A stretch of 64,000 nucleotides of DNA from JAYYZW01 sp965217605. Its GTDB lineage: Bacteria > Pseudomonadota > Gammaproteobacteria > Ga0077536. Position 1 is the stretch's first letter, and the number at the start of each line of letters is the position of its first letter. Of this stretch, positions 33,350-44,565 are shown in pieces. The stretch covers positions 124,001 through 188,000 of the forward strand of contig CBDCJB010000003.1 of the NCBI GenBank assembly GCA_965217605.1, given 5' to 3'. The translations under genes and the position numbers were made by a program. A model generated the notes under the pieces. It was not told the DNA's origin. It was given only the letters and a program-made list of their open reading frames with translations, and did not search any database.

Positions 33350-36300
33350 ATGGAACCAGTTCGCACGCGATTCCCGAGCACCGGAGGCCCGACGGACGGC
33401 CTCTACGATGCCGGCATGGAACACGATTCGTGTGGCATCGGGTTCGTGGTCGATATGAAAGGCCGAAAATCGAACGCCATCGTCCGCCAGGCGCTCACCG
33501 TGCTCAGGAATCTGATGCACCGCGGTGCCTGCGGGTGCGAGGAAAACACCGGAGATGGCGCCGGGATCTTGTTGCAGATGCCCGATCGCTTTTTGCGCGA
33601 GAAATGCAGCGGGCTCGGATTGCCGCTACCCCCACCCGGCCATTACGGCGCCGGCCTCGTGTTCCTGCCGCGGAATGCGCCTGGGGGCGGCGTTCTGCGC
33701 TGACGAATTCCACCGCATCATCGTCGAAGAAGGCCAATCCGTCATCGGCTGGCGGGACGTTCCCAGCGACGATTCGATGATCGGCCCGACGGCGCGGTCC
33801 GCCGAACCGGTATTTCGTCAGATTTTCATCGGGCGCAGTCCTGAGGTGGCGAGTGACGAAGCGTTCGAGCGCAAGCTCTACGTGATCCGCAAACGCATCG
33901 AACACACGGTATGGAACAGCGACATCACCGAAAAATCGTTGTTTTACCTGCCGAGCCTGTCGCATCGCACGCTGGCCTATAAAGGCATGCTGATGGCGTC
34001 GCAGCTCGAGCCGCAGTTCAGTGATCTCAACGATGAAACCATGGAGAGCGCGCTCGCCCTGGTCCACCAGCGTTTCTCGACGAACACGTTTCCCTCGTGG
34101 CCACTGGCGCAACCCTTTCGCTATATCGCGCACAACGGCGAGATCAACACCTTGCGCGGCAACATCAACTGGATGCGAGCGCGTGAAGCGCTCTGCCAGT
34201 CGGATCTGTTCGGCGACGACCTCGCGAAGCTGTTTCCCATCGTGCTCGAAGGGAATTCGGACTCCGCAACGTTCGACGAGGTGCTCGAATTCCTGCATAT
34301 GGCCGGACGCCCGCTGCCGCTGGCGGTGCTCATGATGATCCCGGAAGCCTGGAGCGGCCACGAGTCGATGGACGCGGCGCGCAAGGCATTCTACGAATAT
34401 CACGGCTGCCTCATGGAGCCGTGGGACGGCCCCGCCTCCATCGCGTTTACCGACGGTAAAGTGATCGGCGCGGTGCTCGACCGCAACGGCCTTAGGCCCT
34501 CGCGATACTACGTCACCACCGACGGTCTCGTGGTCATGGCATCGGAAGTCGGCGTTCTCGACATCCCGCCCGAAAACGTCAAGATCAAGGGGCGCCTGCA
34601 TCCCGGACGCATTTTCCTCGTCGATACCGAGCGCGGCCGTATCATCGACGACGCCGAGCTCAAGCAGCAATACATCGAGCAATACCCCTACGCCGAATGG
34701 CTCGAGAAAAATCACGTCGCGATCGGCGCGCTCCCCGAGCCACCACACGTCCACGAACCCGATCACGCCACCGTTCTACAGCGCCAACAAGCCTACGGTT
34801 ACACCCATGAGGACCTGCGCTTGCTCATGCAACCGATGGCGCAGGACGGCGTCGAGGCACTCGGGTCGATGGGCACGGATGCGGCGCTCGCGGTGCTGTC
34901 GAACCGCTCACGATTGCTTTACGACTATTTCAAGCAGCTCTTCGCGCAGGTCACGAACCCGCCCCTGGACGGCATACGGGAAGAACTCGTAACCCAGGTC
35001 GCAACGGGGCTCGGTCCGGAGGGCAATCTGCTCCAGCCGAGCGCCGAGAGCTGCCGCCAACTCAAGTTGCCCACACCCATACTCGACAACCGGGATCTGG
35101 AAAAGATCCGCTATCTCGACACGCTGGGTTTACACAGCAGGACGCTCGACACGACCTACTCCATCGCCGACGGTGCGCGCGGGCTCGAATCCGCTATGGA
35201 GCGCTTGACTGCCGAGGTCGATGCCGCGATCGACAACGGTTATGCCTTCATCATCCTCTCCGATCGCGAGATCGATCGTGACAATGCCGCGATACCCGCG
35301 GCGCTAGCGACCGCCGGGGTGCACCATCATCTGGTGCGCAATGGACGGCGCACGCGGGTCGGCCTCGTGGTCGAATCCGGTGAACCGCGCGAGGTGCATC
35401 ACTTTGCGGTGTTGTTGGGTTACGGAGCCGGCGCGATTAACCCCTATCTCGCGTTCGAAACCCTGGATGACATGGTGCGTCAGGGCATGCTGACCGAAAT
35501 CGCGGGCCGGGAGCCGAACGAATCAATGCACGATGCCGCGGTTCGCAGCTATATCAAGGCCATCAACAAGGGTTTGATCAAGGTGATGTCCAAGATGGGG
35601 ATCTCCACCGCCCAGTCCTACTGTGGCGCCCAGATCTTCGAGGCGGTCGGCCTCGATTCCGCGTTCGTCGACAAATACTTTACCTGGACCGCTTCGCGTA
35701 TCGGCGGTATCGGGCTGGACGTCGTAGAAAAAGAAGTGAGCATGAGGCATCACGACGCGTATCCGAACCGTCCCGTGAAGAAACCCGATCTCAACTGGGG
35801 TGGCGAATACCAGTGGCGGCGCGATGGCGAATTCCATCTTTTCAACCCGCATACCGTTTACAAGTTGCAGCACGCGACCCAGTCGGGACAGTACGCGATT
35901 TTCAAAGAGTACACGCAAGCGGTCGATGAACAAAACGAAAACCGCGCGACTTTGCGCGGCCTGTTCAAATTCAAATACAGTTTACAACCGATCCCCCTCG
36001 AAGAAGTCGAGTCAGCCGAATCGATCATGAAGCGATTTCATACCGGCGCCATGTCATACGGTTCGATCAGCAGTGAAGCGCACGAAATGCTCGCGATCGC
36101 GCTGAACCGCATCGGCGGGCGTTCGAACACCGGCGAGGGGGGCGAAGATCCGGCTCGCTACACCCCGGATGCGAACGGAGACTTCCGCCGTAGCGCCATC
36201 AAGCAAGTTGCCTCGGGGCGCTTTGGCGTGACCAGCGAATATCTCGTGAACGCCAATGACCTGCAGATCAAAATGGCCCAGGGCGCCAAGCCGGGCGAAG

Positions 36301-37958
36301 GCGGCCAGCTGCCGGGACACAAGGTCTACCCGTGGATCGCCAAAGTGCGTTATTCGACGCCGGGCGTCGGATTGATCTCGCCGCCGCCGCATCACGACAT
36401 TTACTCCATCGAAGACCTGGCGCAATTGATCCATGACCTCAAGAACTCGAACCCCCTGGCTCGCGTGCACGTCAAGCTGGTGGCCGAAGTCGGCGTCGGG
36501 ACCGTCGCGGCCGGCGTCGCGAAAGCGCATTCGGACGTGGTGTTGATCTCGGGTTACGACGGCGGCACGGGGGCCTCGCCCGTAACCTCATTGAAACACG
36601 CAGGCGTTCCGTGGGAACTCGGCCTGGCTGAAACGCAACAGGTCCTGGTCGCAAACAAGCTGAGAGACCGCATCGTCGTGCAGGTGGACGGTCAGATGAA
36701 AACCGGCCGCGATTGCATCATCGCAGCGATGCTCGGCGCCGAAGAATATGGGTTTTCGACCGCGCCGCTGGTCGTCATGGGCTGCATCATGATGCGTGTC
36801 TGCCACCTCAATACCTGTCCCGTCGGCATTGCCACGCAGAATCCGACGCTGCGTGAAAAATTCGCCGGCAAGGCGGAATTCGTCGAAACGTTTTTCCGCT
36901 TCATCGCCGACGAGATGCGCGAATACATGGCTGAGCTCGGTGTGCGCAAGCTCGAGGATTTAATCGGGCACGTCGACCTCCTGGATGTCGTATCTGCGGT
37001 CGACCACTGGAAAGCAAAGGGTCTGGATCTCTCACGCATACTGCATCGTCCCGTAGTCGGCCCGGAAGTCGCGATCCGCCGCGTACGCGAGCAGGATCAC
37101 GCACTCGATGAATCGCTCGATCGAACGACCATCGTGCCCTTGTGCGAAGATGCGCTGGAGCGCCGCGAGCCCGTCATCGCCATTTTGCCGATCAGAAATA
37201 TCAATCGTACCGTCGGCACGATTCTGGGGTTCGAGATCACGCGGCGCTATGGCGCCGAAGGCCTTCCGGAAGACACGATCAAACTACGCTTCAACGGATC
37301 GGCGGGGCAAAGCTTTGGCGCCTTCGTTCCGAACGGCGTGACGATGACGCTTGAGGGTGACGCCAATGATTACCTCGGCAAGGGATTGTCCGGTGGCAAA
37401 ATCGTCGTCTACCCGCCCCGGCATTCGGCATTCGTGCCGGAACAAAACATTCTCATCGGTAACGTTGCGCTGTACGGCGCAACGGGTGGAGAAGCGTATT
37501 TCCGCGGCATCGCCGGCGAACGTTTCTGCGTCAGGAACAGCGGTGTAAATGCGGTCGTCGAAGGCGTCGGCGATCACGGCTGCGAGTACATGACGGGCGG
37601 CCGCGTCGTCATCATCGGCGCGACCGGCCGTAACTTCGCGGCTGGCATGTCGGGCGGCGTTGCTTACGTGTTCGACCCTGAGCAGAAGTTTCCCGCGTCA
37701 TGCAACACCGACATGGTGGATTTGGAAGCGATCGAGTCGGACGAGGATGACGCCGCGGTGCGCGGGCTGCTGAAGAGCCATGTTCGTTATACGCAGAGCA
37801 CCGTTGCTCAGAAGATCCTCGATCGTTGGAACCTGAATGTCGAACGGTTCGTCAAGGTCATGCCCAAGGATTACAAGCGCATCCTTGAAGCGATGGAGAA
37901 AGCCCGCCGCACGGGCATGTCTGAAGACGAGGCCGTCATGGAAGCCGCCCATGGCTAA
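33350..37958 (+). pseudogene. gltB: glutamate synthase large subunit, frameshifted near 33685
   Basis: GltB makes glutamate from glutamine and 2-oxoglutarate. ATG 33350 begins a leader, and the mature enzyme would start at the catalytic Cys of DSCGIGF. The first frame runs to a TGA at 33701-33703, after LVFLPRNAPGGG. The remaining frame starts with AAFCADEFHRIIVEEGQ and is open to 37958. Removing one G from the GGGGG run near 33680 restores a continuous protein of about 1535 residues, the normal size. The FMN/Fe-S domain (GYDGGTGASPVTSLKHAG, CHLNTCPVGIATQ) and the C-terminal helical glutamate synthase domain are intact. An assembly error in a homopolymer is quite possible. Confidence 0.93.
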
Positions 37959-39399
37959 AGTCATGGGTTTCCTCGAAGCGGGGCGGGAAAAACAGCCTTA
38001 TCGGCCGATCGAAGAGCGGTTGCTCGATTGGAACCAGGTGATGGCTGACTATCGTCCTGATCTGCTCAACGTTCAGGCGGCGCGCTGCATGGATTGCGGC
38101 ATCCCCTTCTGTCACGACGGTTGCCCGCTCGGCAACCTGATCCCCGATTGGAATGATCTGGTTTACGGCGGACGTTGGGATGAGGCCATCGATCGCCTGC
38201 ATGCGACCAATAACTTTCCGGAGTTTACCGGCACGCTCTGCCCCGCACCCTGCGAAGGTTCCTGTGTGTTGGGGATCAACGATGATCCCGTAACGATCAA
38301 GGCCGTCGAGCTCGCGATCATCGATCGCGCTTTCGCTGAATCCTGGGTCGTGCCGCGGCCACCGACATCGGAAACCGGAAAGAGCGTTGCGATCGTCGGT
38401 TCGGGCCCCGCAGGGCTCGCGTGTGCTCAGCAGCTGCGCCGCGCGGGTCACGCCGTTACGGTTTTCGAGCGCGACGACCGGATCGGTGGATTGCTGCGCT
38501 ATGGCATTCCCGAGTTCAAAATGGAAAAGCGGATCCTCGATCGGCGCTTGCAACAAATGGTAGGCGAGGGGGTGACGTTCAAGGCCAACGCTGATGTCGG
38601 CGCAAACGTCGCGATCGATGATCTACGCGATTCGTTCGACGCCATCCTGCTCGCAGGCGGCGCCACCGCCTCGCGCGAGCTTCCGGTTCCCGGGCGCGAG
38701 CTCGGCGGCGTCCATCTCGCGATGGAGTTCCTACCGTTGCAAAACCGGCGTTGCGAAGGCGACGACATACCGGACGATGAATTCATAACGGCAAAGGACA
38801 AACACGTCGTGATCATCGGTGGCGGCGACACGGGTGCGGATTGCCTGGGCACCGTACACCGTCAGGGCGCGCGTTCCGTGCGCAGTCTCGAGATCATGCC
38901 GCAACCGCCGGCGCTACGCGCAGCGGATAACCCGTGGCCCGAATGGCCGAACATCTACAGGGTCTCCGCCGCGCACGCGGAAGGCGGAGAACGCGTGTAC
39001 GCCGTCTCGACTAAACGATTCATTGGCGACGAGCGCGGAGGCGTCACCGCGCTCGAGCTCGTCGAGGTCGATGTGAAGCTGGTCGACGGCAAACCAACAT
39101 TCGCCGACGTGCCCGCTTCGGCGCACGAGTTGCCTTGCGACCTGGCGTTGCTGGCGATGGGCTTTACCGGTCCCGAGCACGACGGCGTGCTCGCGCAACT
39201 CGGGGTCGAACTCGACGGACGCGGCAACGTCAAGCGCGACCCGCGATGGATGACGTCGATCGACGGCGTGTTCACCGCGGGGGACATGCAACATGGGCAG
39301 TCACTCATCGTATGGGCCATTGCCGAAGGGCGCGCTGCCGCCGCCTCGATCGATGAGTTTCTTACGGGCAGTTCGGATCTGCCCGCACCCTTACCGTAA
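37951..39399 (+). CDS. gltD: glutamate synthase small subunit
   Basis: GltD of 482 residues, the NADPH-oxidising FAD subunit that feeds electrons to GltB. The N-terminal cysteine clusters CMDCGIPFCHDGCPLGN and CPAPCEGSC bind 4Fe-4S centres. The FAD Rossmann motif is VAIVGSGPAGLACAQQL and the NADPH motif is VVIIGGGDTGADCLG. The ending TAGDMQHGQSLIVWAIAEGR is typical. The start ATG 37951 overlaps the gltB stop by 8 bp. A REP-like palindrome lies three bases after the stop. Confidence 0.97.
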   Translation: MAKVMGFLEAGREKQPYRPIEERLLDWNQVMADYRPDLLNVQAARCMDCGIPFCHDGCPLGNLIPDWNDLVYGGRWDEAIDRLHATNNFPEFTGTLCPAPCEGSCVLGINDDPVTIKAVELAIIDRAFAESWVVPRPPTSETGKSVAIVGSGPAGLACAQQLRRAGHAVTVFERDDRIGGLLRYGIPEFKMEKRILDRRLQQMVGEGVTFKANADVGANVAIDDLRDSFDAILLAGGATASRELPVPGRELGGVHLAMEFLPLQNRRCEGDDIPDDEFITAKDKHVVIIGGGDTGADCLGTVHRQGARSVRSLEIMPQPPALRAADNPWPEWPNIYRVSAAHAEGGERVYAVSTKRFIGDERGGVTALELVEVDVKLVDGKPTFADVPASAHELPCDLALLAMGFTGPEHDGVLAQLGVELDGRGNVKRDPRWMTSIDGVFTAGDMQHGQSLIVWAIAEGRAAAASIDEFLTGSSDLPAPLP

Positions 39400-39402
39400 G
39401 CT

Positions 39403-39473
39403 CCCGGATTCCGCTACGCTCCATCCAGGCTACATTGAGAACGTAGCCCGGATGTAGCGCAGCGGAATCCGGG
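39403..39473. repeat. REP-like inverted repeat after gltD
   Basis: CCCGGATTCCGCTACGCTCC faces GTAGCGCAGCGGAATCCGGG around ATCCAGGCTACATTGAGAACGTAGCCCGGAT. It is the same repeat family as 6164-6234, here between gltD and hemE. Confidence 0.85.
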
Positions 39474-39501
39474 ATGATGTTGTATTGAGATAGGTTCCGA
39501 A

Positions 39502-40551
39502 ATGAACGATCGATTTCTGCGCGCGCTCAAGCGGCAACCCGTCGATTGCACGCCGATATGGATCATGCGTCAGGCGGGACGCTATCTGCCGGAATATCGC
39601 GCCTTGCGCAAGCAAGCCGGGGATTTCCTGACGCTCTGCAAAACCCCGGAACTCGCCTGTGAAGTCACCTTGCAGCCCTTGAATCGGTTTGATCTCGATG
39701 CAGCGATACTGTTCTCCGACATCCTGACCATACCGGACGTGATGGGTTTGGGCCTGACCATTACCGAAGGCCACGGGCCGCGTTTTGAGCGACCGATCGG
39801 CACCCGAAAAGACATCGATGACCTGCCGATCCCCGATCCATCCAGCGACCTCCGTTACGTGCTCGACGCGGTCACGGCGACGCAACGCGAACTCGACGGG
39901 CGCCGGCCGCTCATTGGGTTCGCGGGCAGTCCATGGACGCTGGCAACCTACATGATCGAGGGCCAGAGCAGCCGGGATTTCGACAAGATCAAACGCCTCA
40001 TCCATGCGAGCCCGCAAGACGCGCATCGATTGCTCGAGAAACTGGCGCAAGCAGTCGCCCCTTATTTACGCGCACAGATAGAAGCGGGCGTCGACGCCGT
40101 GATGCTGTTCGACACCTGGGGCGGCGCGCTGTCATCAGCGGCGGCGTTCAAGACCTTCTCGTTGGATTACATGCAACAGATCATCGCCGAGTTGCCCGCC
40201 ACCACACCGAGCATCGTGTTCACGAAAGACGGCGGCGCATGGCTGGAAGCGATCGCGTCGATCGGTAGCACGGCCGTCGGACTCGACTGGACGGTCGATA
40301 TCGGCGAGGCTCGCGCGCGCATCGGACAGCGGGTCGCCTTGCAGGGCAATCTCGATCCCACCGTGATGTGCGCCGCGCCCGATGTCATCGAGCAAGAAGC
40401 GCAGCGTGTCATCGACGCCTATGGCCGAGGCAGTGGCCACGTGTTCAATCTTGGCCACGGTATTACACCGGACGTGCCGCCCGAAAACGTGGCGGCGCTC
40501 ATCGATACCGTCCACAGCTATAGCCGCAAGTTTCATGAGCCTGTCGATTAA
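39502..40551 (+). CDS. hemE: uroporphyrinogen decarboxylase
   Basis: HemE of 349 residues. It decarboxylates the four acetate groups of uroporphyrinogen III in haem synthesis. The active-site N-terminus PIWIMRQAGRYLPEYRALR is complete. The rest includes ILFSDILTIPDVMGLGL, GFAGSPWTLATYMIEG and the C-terminal VFNLGHGITPDVPPENV. Length and context after gltBD match Pseudomonas-type genomes. Its last 17 bases overlap the next gene. Confidence 0.97.
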   Translation: MNDRFLRALKRQPVDCTPIWIMRQAGRYLPEYRALRKQAGDFLTLCKTPELACEVTLQPLNRFDLDAAILFSDILTIPDVMGLGLTITEGHGPRFERPIGTRKDIDDLPIPDPSSDLRYVLDAVTATQRELDGRRPLIGFAGSPWTLATYMIEGQSSRDFDKIKRLIHASPQDAHRLLEKLAQAVAPYLRAQIEAGVDAVMLFDTWGGALSSAAAFKTFSLDYMQQIIAELPATTPSIVFTKDGGAWLEAIASIGSTAVGLDWTVDIGEARARIGQRVALQGNLDPTVMCAAPDVIEQEAQRVIDAYGRGSGHVFNLGHGITPDVPPENVAALIDTVHSYSRKFHEPVD

Positions 40552-41479
40552 AGCCAGCGTCGTCATCGCGGCCAAAGGTTTTTGCATGGGCGCGGCGGAC
40601 GTCGTGCCGGGCGTCTCCGGCGGCACGATGGCTTTCATTCTCGGTATCTATACGCGCTTCATCGATGCGATTAAATCCTTCGACGCAGTATGGGTGGCGG
40701 CCTGCCTCAAGTTCGATTTCAAGACCGCGATCAAACGGCCCGATTTGCCGTTCGTCGTGCCTCTCGTGATCGGGATCTTTTCCGCGGTTTTGTTCTTCAC
40801 CCACGTCATCTCGCTCCCGCGCCTGCTCGTCACGCATTCCGAGCACGTTTACGGTGTGTTTTTCGGATTGATTACCGGTTCGATCGCCGTTCTGGTGAAC
40901 GAGCTGGGCCGCTTGCGCACCACCGATCTTCTCGAGGTGACAGTGGGCTTCGGTATCGGCATCCTCATCGTCACGGCCGTCCCCACGGCCACGCCCGATT
41001 CCTGGTGGTTCATCATGTTCGCCGGCGCGCTCGCCATTTGCGCGATGATCGTACCGGGCATATCCGGGTCGTTCGTGTTGTTGCTGCTCGGTAAATACGC
41101 CTACGTGCTGGACGCCGTCGGCCATTTGCAGATGGCGGTCATCATTCCGTTCGCCGCGGGCGCGGTCGCCGGCCTGTTCACTTTTACCCGGGTGCTGTCC
41201 TGGTTACTGCATCGTTACGAGCGCGGGGCGCTACTCGGTATCGCGGGCTTTCTCGTCGCATCTCTGCGGGTCATCTGGCCCTTTCAGCAGCGCAGCTACG
41301 TCGACGTCAGAGGCAAGTCGAAATTGATCGAATCCGCTCCGCAACTGCCGGAGCTTTCGACCGCCACACTCACGGTCCTGGCATTGGCAACGGTCGGATT
41401 TATCGCGGTTGTTGCGCTGCATCGTCTAGCCGCGGTACGGAGCAATACCGCGAGCCGCGGATCCCACGATTCGCGGTAA
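40535..41479 (+). CDS. DUF368 membrane transporter (PopT-type undecaprenyl phosphate translocase family)
   Basis: A polytopic membrane protein of 314 residues with about eight TM helices. ATG 40535 (MSLSIKASVVIAAKGFCMG) is chosen because DUF368 proteins begin with KGFCMGAADVVPGVSGGTMA. A second inverted copy of that motif appears as AICAMIVPGISGSFVLLLLG. DUF368 members include PopT, reported to recycle undecaprenyl phosphate across the cytoplasmic membrane. That role here is by family only. It overlaps hemE by 17 bp; the open frame upstream of 40535 is a hemE shadow. Confidence 0.87.
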   Translation: MSLSIKASVVIAAKGFCMGAADVVPGVSGGTMAFILGIYTRFIDAIKSFDAVWVAACLKFDFKTAIKRPDLPFVVPLVIGIFSAVLFFTHVISLPRLLVTHSEHVYGVFFGLITGSIAVLVNELGRLRTTDLLEVTVGFGIGILIVTAVPTATPDSWWFIMFAGALAICAMIVPGISGSFVLLLLGKYAYVLDAVGHLQMAVIIPFAAGAVAGLFTFTRVLSWLLHRYERGALLGIAGFLVASLRVIWPFQQRSYVDVRGKSKLIESAPQLPELSTATLTVLALATVGFIAVVALHRLAAVRSNTASRGSHDSR

Positions 41480-41691
41480 TTTTACCGAGATCGCGTAATA
41501 ACGCGGCGTGGTCCGCAGAATGGGGCCACACGCGCTGCTAGGCTGCCGGTCCGAACAAGATCTTTAGGGTTTTCAAGCGCGTACCCGACCCCTTTGCATG
41601 AAACCGGATATCCAAATTTTTATCCTTTGGAACAGTTGTTTATCCGTATACGCCTACTTACCAGGTTTCGAGTCCTGGGGGTGGTAGGGGT

Positions 41692-43046
41692 GTGACGCTG
41701 CACATCGGAAATCTATCGATCTGTATCTTGTTGGTTTTGATCGCGCCGACTGCGTTCGCAGACGCCGTGCTCGATGAAGCGCGCGCGCTGATGGGACAAA
41801 ACAAAGCTGCGGCGGCTTTCGCTTTACTCGACCCATTGGAAGAGGACCGTTCGGGCGATCCCGAATTCGATTACCTGCTCGGCATCGCGGCACTCGATTC
41901 AGGCGAATTCACGCGAGCCATATTCGCACTCGAGCGCGTACTCGCCGTCGAGCCCGGGAACGACATCGCGCGTGCCGAGATCGCGCGCGCGTATTTCCCT
42001 GGTCGGTGAACGCGGGACCGCACGCCTGGAATTCCAGACGGTACGTCAAAGCGCGGGGGCGCCCGCTAGAGCCTTGCAGGTGATCGACAAGTACCTCGAG
42101 CTCCTGGAACGCGCCCGGCCACCCACCGAGCTCGGTACGACGTACGCGGGCTACGTCGACGTGACGCTCGGCTACGACTCCAACATCAACTCGGCGACCG
42201 ATCAGAAAGCGGTCCTGATACCGGTATTGGCCCCGATCTTCGGCGGCGGCCCGTTCCCGCTACCCGGCAACGCCAGCGAGATCGACCACGGCTTCACGAC
42301 CGTCGCGGCTGCCGTGGACGTCGCACATGCGTTCGTCGAATCCTGGCGGATCATCGGTGGCGCGCGCGGCGTGAACAAGCTCACCGACGCACCGTTCAGC
42401 ACGCGCGACGCTTACGCTTATCTCGGCGCCTCGATGGACTGGGGCCGTCACCGCTTCACCGTCGCCGGCACGGCCGAGAACTTCGCGCTGGACTATTAAG
42501 ACGCTGCGCAGAACTTACGGCGGCTTCGGGCAATGGTCCTACGACCTGGACGATCGCAGCCGTGTCAATTTAATGTTTCAAGGCACGACCGTGAATTACG
42601 TCACCATTCCAGTCCGTGATCACGATAGGTACGTCGTCTCGTTGGGTTACGTCCGTGCATTGAGGTACTCGACCGATCCGATCTTCTACGCCACCGTGTA
42701 CGGCGGCGTGGAGGACGATACGTTGAATTCCGTGGGCTCCCGGCAGTTCGCGCACGACCTCTACGGCGCGCGCATCGGCGACAGCTCACAGCTCCCTTCG
42801 ATTCACCGCAACGTCCGTGGCTTCGTGAACTTGACCGTGGAGCAGCGCGAGTACCACGGGCAGAGCACTTTCTTTTTCGTAGACAGAAACGACACCCAGT
42901 TCATTGCGAGCTTCGGCTTGGAATGGGACGTATTGGAAGATTGGCGGGTAATCCCAGAGGTAACCATCATCAAGAACGACTCGAATATCGTGCTCAACGA
43001 ATATGACCGGGTCGTTGCTGGCGTGCGCGTGCGTTATTCGTTCTAA
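41692..43046 (+). pseudogene. Slam-like TPR/outer-membrane beta-barrel protein with two frameshifts
   Basis: Three consecutive frames give one protein of about 450 residues. GTG 41692 begins a signal peptide (LSICILLVLIAPTAFA) and TPR-like helices (LLDPLEEDRSGDPEFDYLLG and EPGNDIARAEIARAYF). Removing one C near 41997 joins this to LVGERGTARLEFQTVR. The barrel then opens with VDVTLGYDSNINSATDQ. Removing one base near 42496 joins DY to TLRRTYGGFGQWSYDLDD, and the frame ends in RVRYSF, a C-terminal Phe as in outer-membrane barrels. The plan, periplasmic TPR then a barrel of about 14 strands, is that of DUF560/Slam transporters. It may be a pseudogene or mis-assembled. Confidence 0.75.
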
Positions 43047-43070
43047 GCGCGCCGCCTAAGGAGAACAACT

Positions 43071-44519
43071 ATGAACCATCCGCTCAACTTTCCACGTAAA
43101 CCCCTTGCCCTCGCTGTTGCCATCGCCACGGGCGCTGTGCCCGTGATCGCGAACGCCAACGCTGGTCGCGTCGAATTCGCCTACGGCCAGGTGTCGATAC
43201 AGGACGCCGACGGCGCTCAAAAAGCGGTCAAAAAAGGCACTCAGGTGGACTCCGGCGACACCATCACGACCGAGCGCGGCCGCGCGCAACTCCGGTTCAC
43301 CGACGGCCAGTTCGTATCGCTAGCGCCGAAGACGACCTTCAATGTCGAAGATTACAACTACGCAGGCACCGAAGACGGCACCGAAAAAAGTTTCTTCAAC
43401 CTGTTCCGCGGTGGCCTGCGCACGATCACGGGGGCCATCGGCAAGCGCAACCGCAACGCCTACCGCATGAAGACGCCGGTGGCGACCATCGGGATCCGCA
43501 GATCGGAGTATGTAGTAACCCCGATATCGGGAGGCGGCTATTTGGTTGGAGGACACGGAATAATCGCGAACGGGGTACCGGTCGACAAGTATTACGAAAT
43601 CTATCCTAATGGAGATATGGTGGAAATTACGGCCGCGGAGTACGCGACCCGCATGGATCAAATCGTTCAGCAGACCATACCGGTTCTAACGCCCCCGCAA
43701 CAGATCGCGGCCGAAGACGACGTGTCCCAACGAATAGAAGCAGAAACGGGCGAGATGGGCGTGATGGCAGAACTGGAGTTCACGGGTGTGCTCCCGAACG
43801 CGGCCGTCGCCTATGCATTCTGCATGGATTGTCCCGACTCGGGCAATCCTATCGCTAACGTCGAGTTCCCCGTCACGGCGACTGTACAATCCGACGTAAT
43901 CACGGATTGGGGAAGCGATCCGGCTGCTCACGAAGACCTCGCCCTTGCCCCGGAGTCGGATTTCGACGGGATCGTCGGCTGGTCGCGATGGATATTCGAC
44001 CCAACTGCGCCAAGCGGCGAATTCGATGAGCCGGGTATGGGTGAAGACGCCGAATTCGTCCAGGGCAAACAGAGTATTCACATTGTAGGCGCCACGCCGA
44101 TCGCCGACCTCGCTATGCTCGCTTCGATGCCGCCCCACGCCGGCAACTTCACCCTGATAGGCAACACCATACCCACCAGCGGCGACGGCGTGGAAGGCAT
44201 CTTCAACAGCGCCACCTTGGCCGTCGACTTTCCCACGCAGACCGTAAGCGGCACCGCCTCGGTCACCTTCGCCGAGCGCTATGACCTCGCGTTTTCGACG
44301 TTCTCGCCCGACGGTACGTTTGCGACGGGCGCCACCGTCATGAGCCCGACGGGCGGTTGCTCGGGCAGCGTGGGTTGCAACGGTTTCGTCGCCGGTTTCA
44401 TCGCCGGTTTGTTGGGGGAACGCGGGGCGTTTGCGTTCCACATCAACGATTATTACGCCATGCCCGATGAAGATTTTTCCGGTGCGGCCGCGTTCACTCA
44501 AAATCCGCCGCCGCCCTAG
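43071..44519 (+). CDS. FecR-domain exported protein with TbpB-like C-terminal barrel
   Basis: A 482-residue exported protein; ATG 43071 follows a strong AAGGAGAA. The signal peptide ends near VIANANA. Residues about 35-165 form a FecR domain (VEFAYGQVSIQDADG, LRFTDGQFVSLAPKTTFNVEDY, MKTPVATIGIRRSEY). The C-terminal part, about 365-480, has the TbpB/Slam-cargo barrel pattern: SGTASVTFAERYDLAFS, then CNGFVAGFIAGLLGERGAFAFHI, then SGAAAFTQ. Two Cys pairs occur (CMDC; CSGSVGC). It starts 24 bp after the Slam-like gene, so it is a good candidate for cargo of that transporter. There is no lipobox, so it would be a secreted rather than lipidated cargo. Confidence 0.75.
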   Translation: MNHPLNFPRKPLALAVAIATGAVPVIANANAGRVEFAYGQVSIQDADGAQKAVKKGTQVDSGDTITTERGRAQLRFTDGQFVSLAPKTTFNVEDYNYAGTEDGTEKSFFNLFRGGLRTITGAIGKRNRNAYRMKTPVATIGIRRSEYVVTPISGGGYLVGGHGIIANGVPVDKYYEIYPNGDMVEITAAEYATRMDQIVQQTIPVLTPPQQIAAEDDVSQRIEAETGEMGVMAELEFTGVLPNAAVAYAFCMDCPDSGNPIANVEFPVTATVQSDVITDWGSDPAAHEDLALAPESDFDGIVGWSRWIFDPTAPSGEFDEPGMGEDAEFVQGKQSIHIVGATPIADLAMLASMPPHAGNFTLIGNTIPTSGDGVEGIFNSATLAVDFPTQTVSGTASVTFAERYDLAFSTFSPDGTFATGATVMSPTGGCSGSVGCNGFVAGFIAGLLGERGAFAFHINDYYAMPDEDFSGAAAFTQNPPPP

Positions 44520-44565
44520 TTTTCGCTATGGACTCGAGAGACGCGTCCGGATTTGAGTAACAGGC

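Noticed and set aside
33504..34766. 420-codon open frame antisense to gltB
   Set aside because: It lies fully opposite well-conserved GltB codons. The complement of a GC-biased gene often stays open; no ribosome site or family motif is seen.
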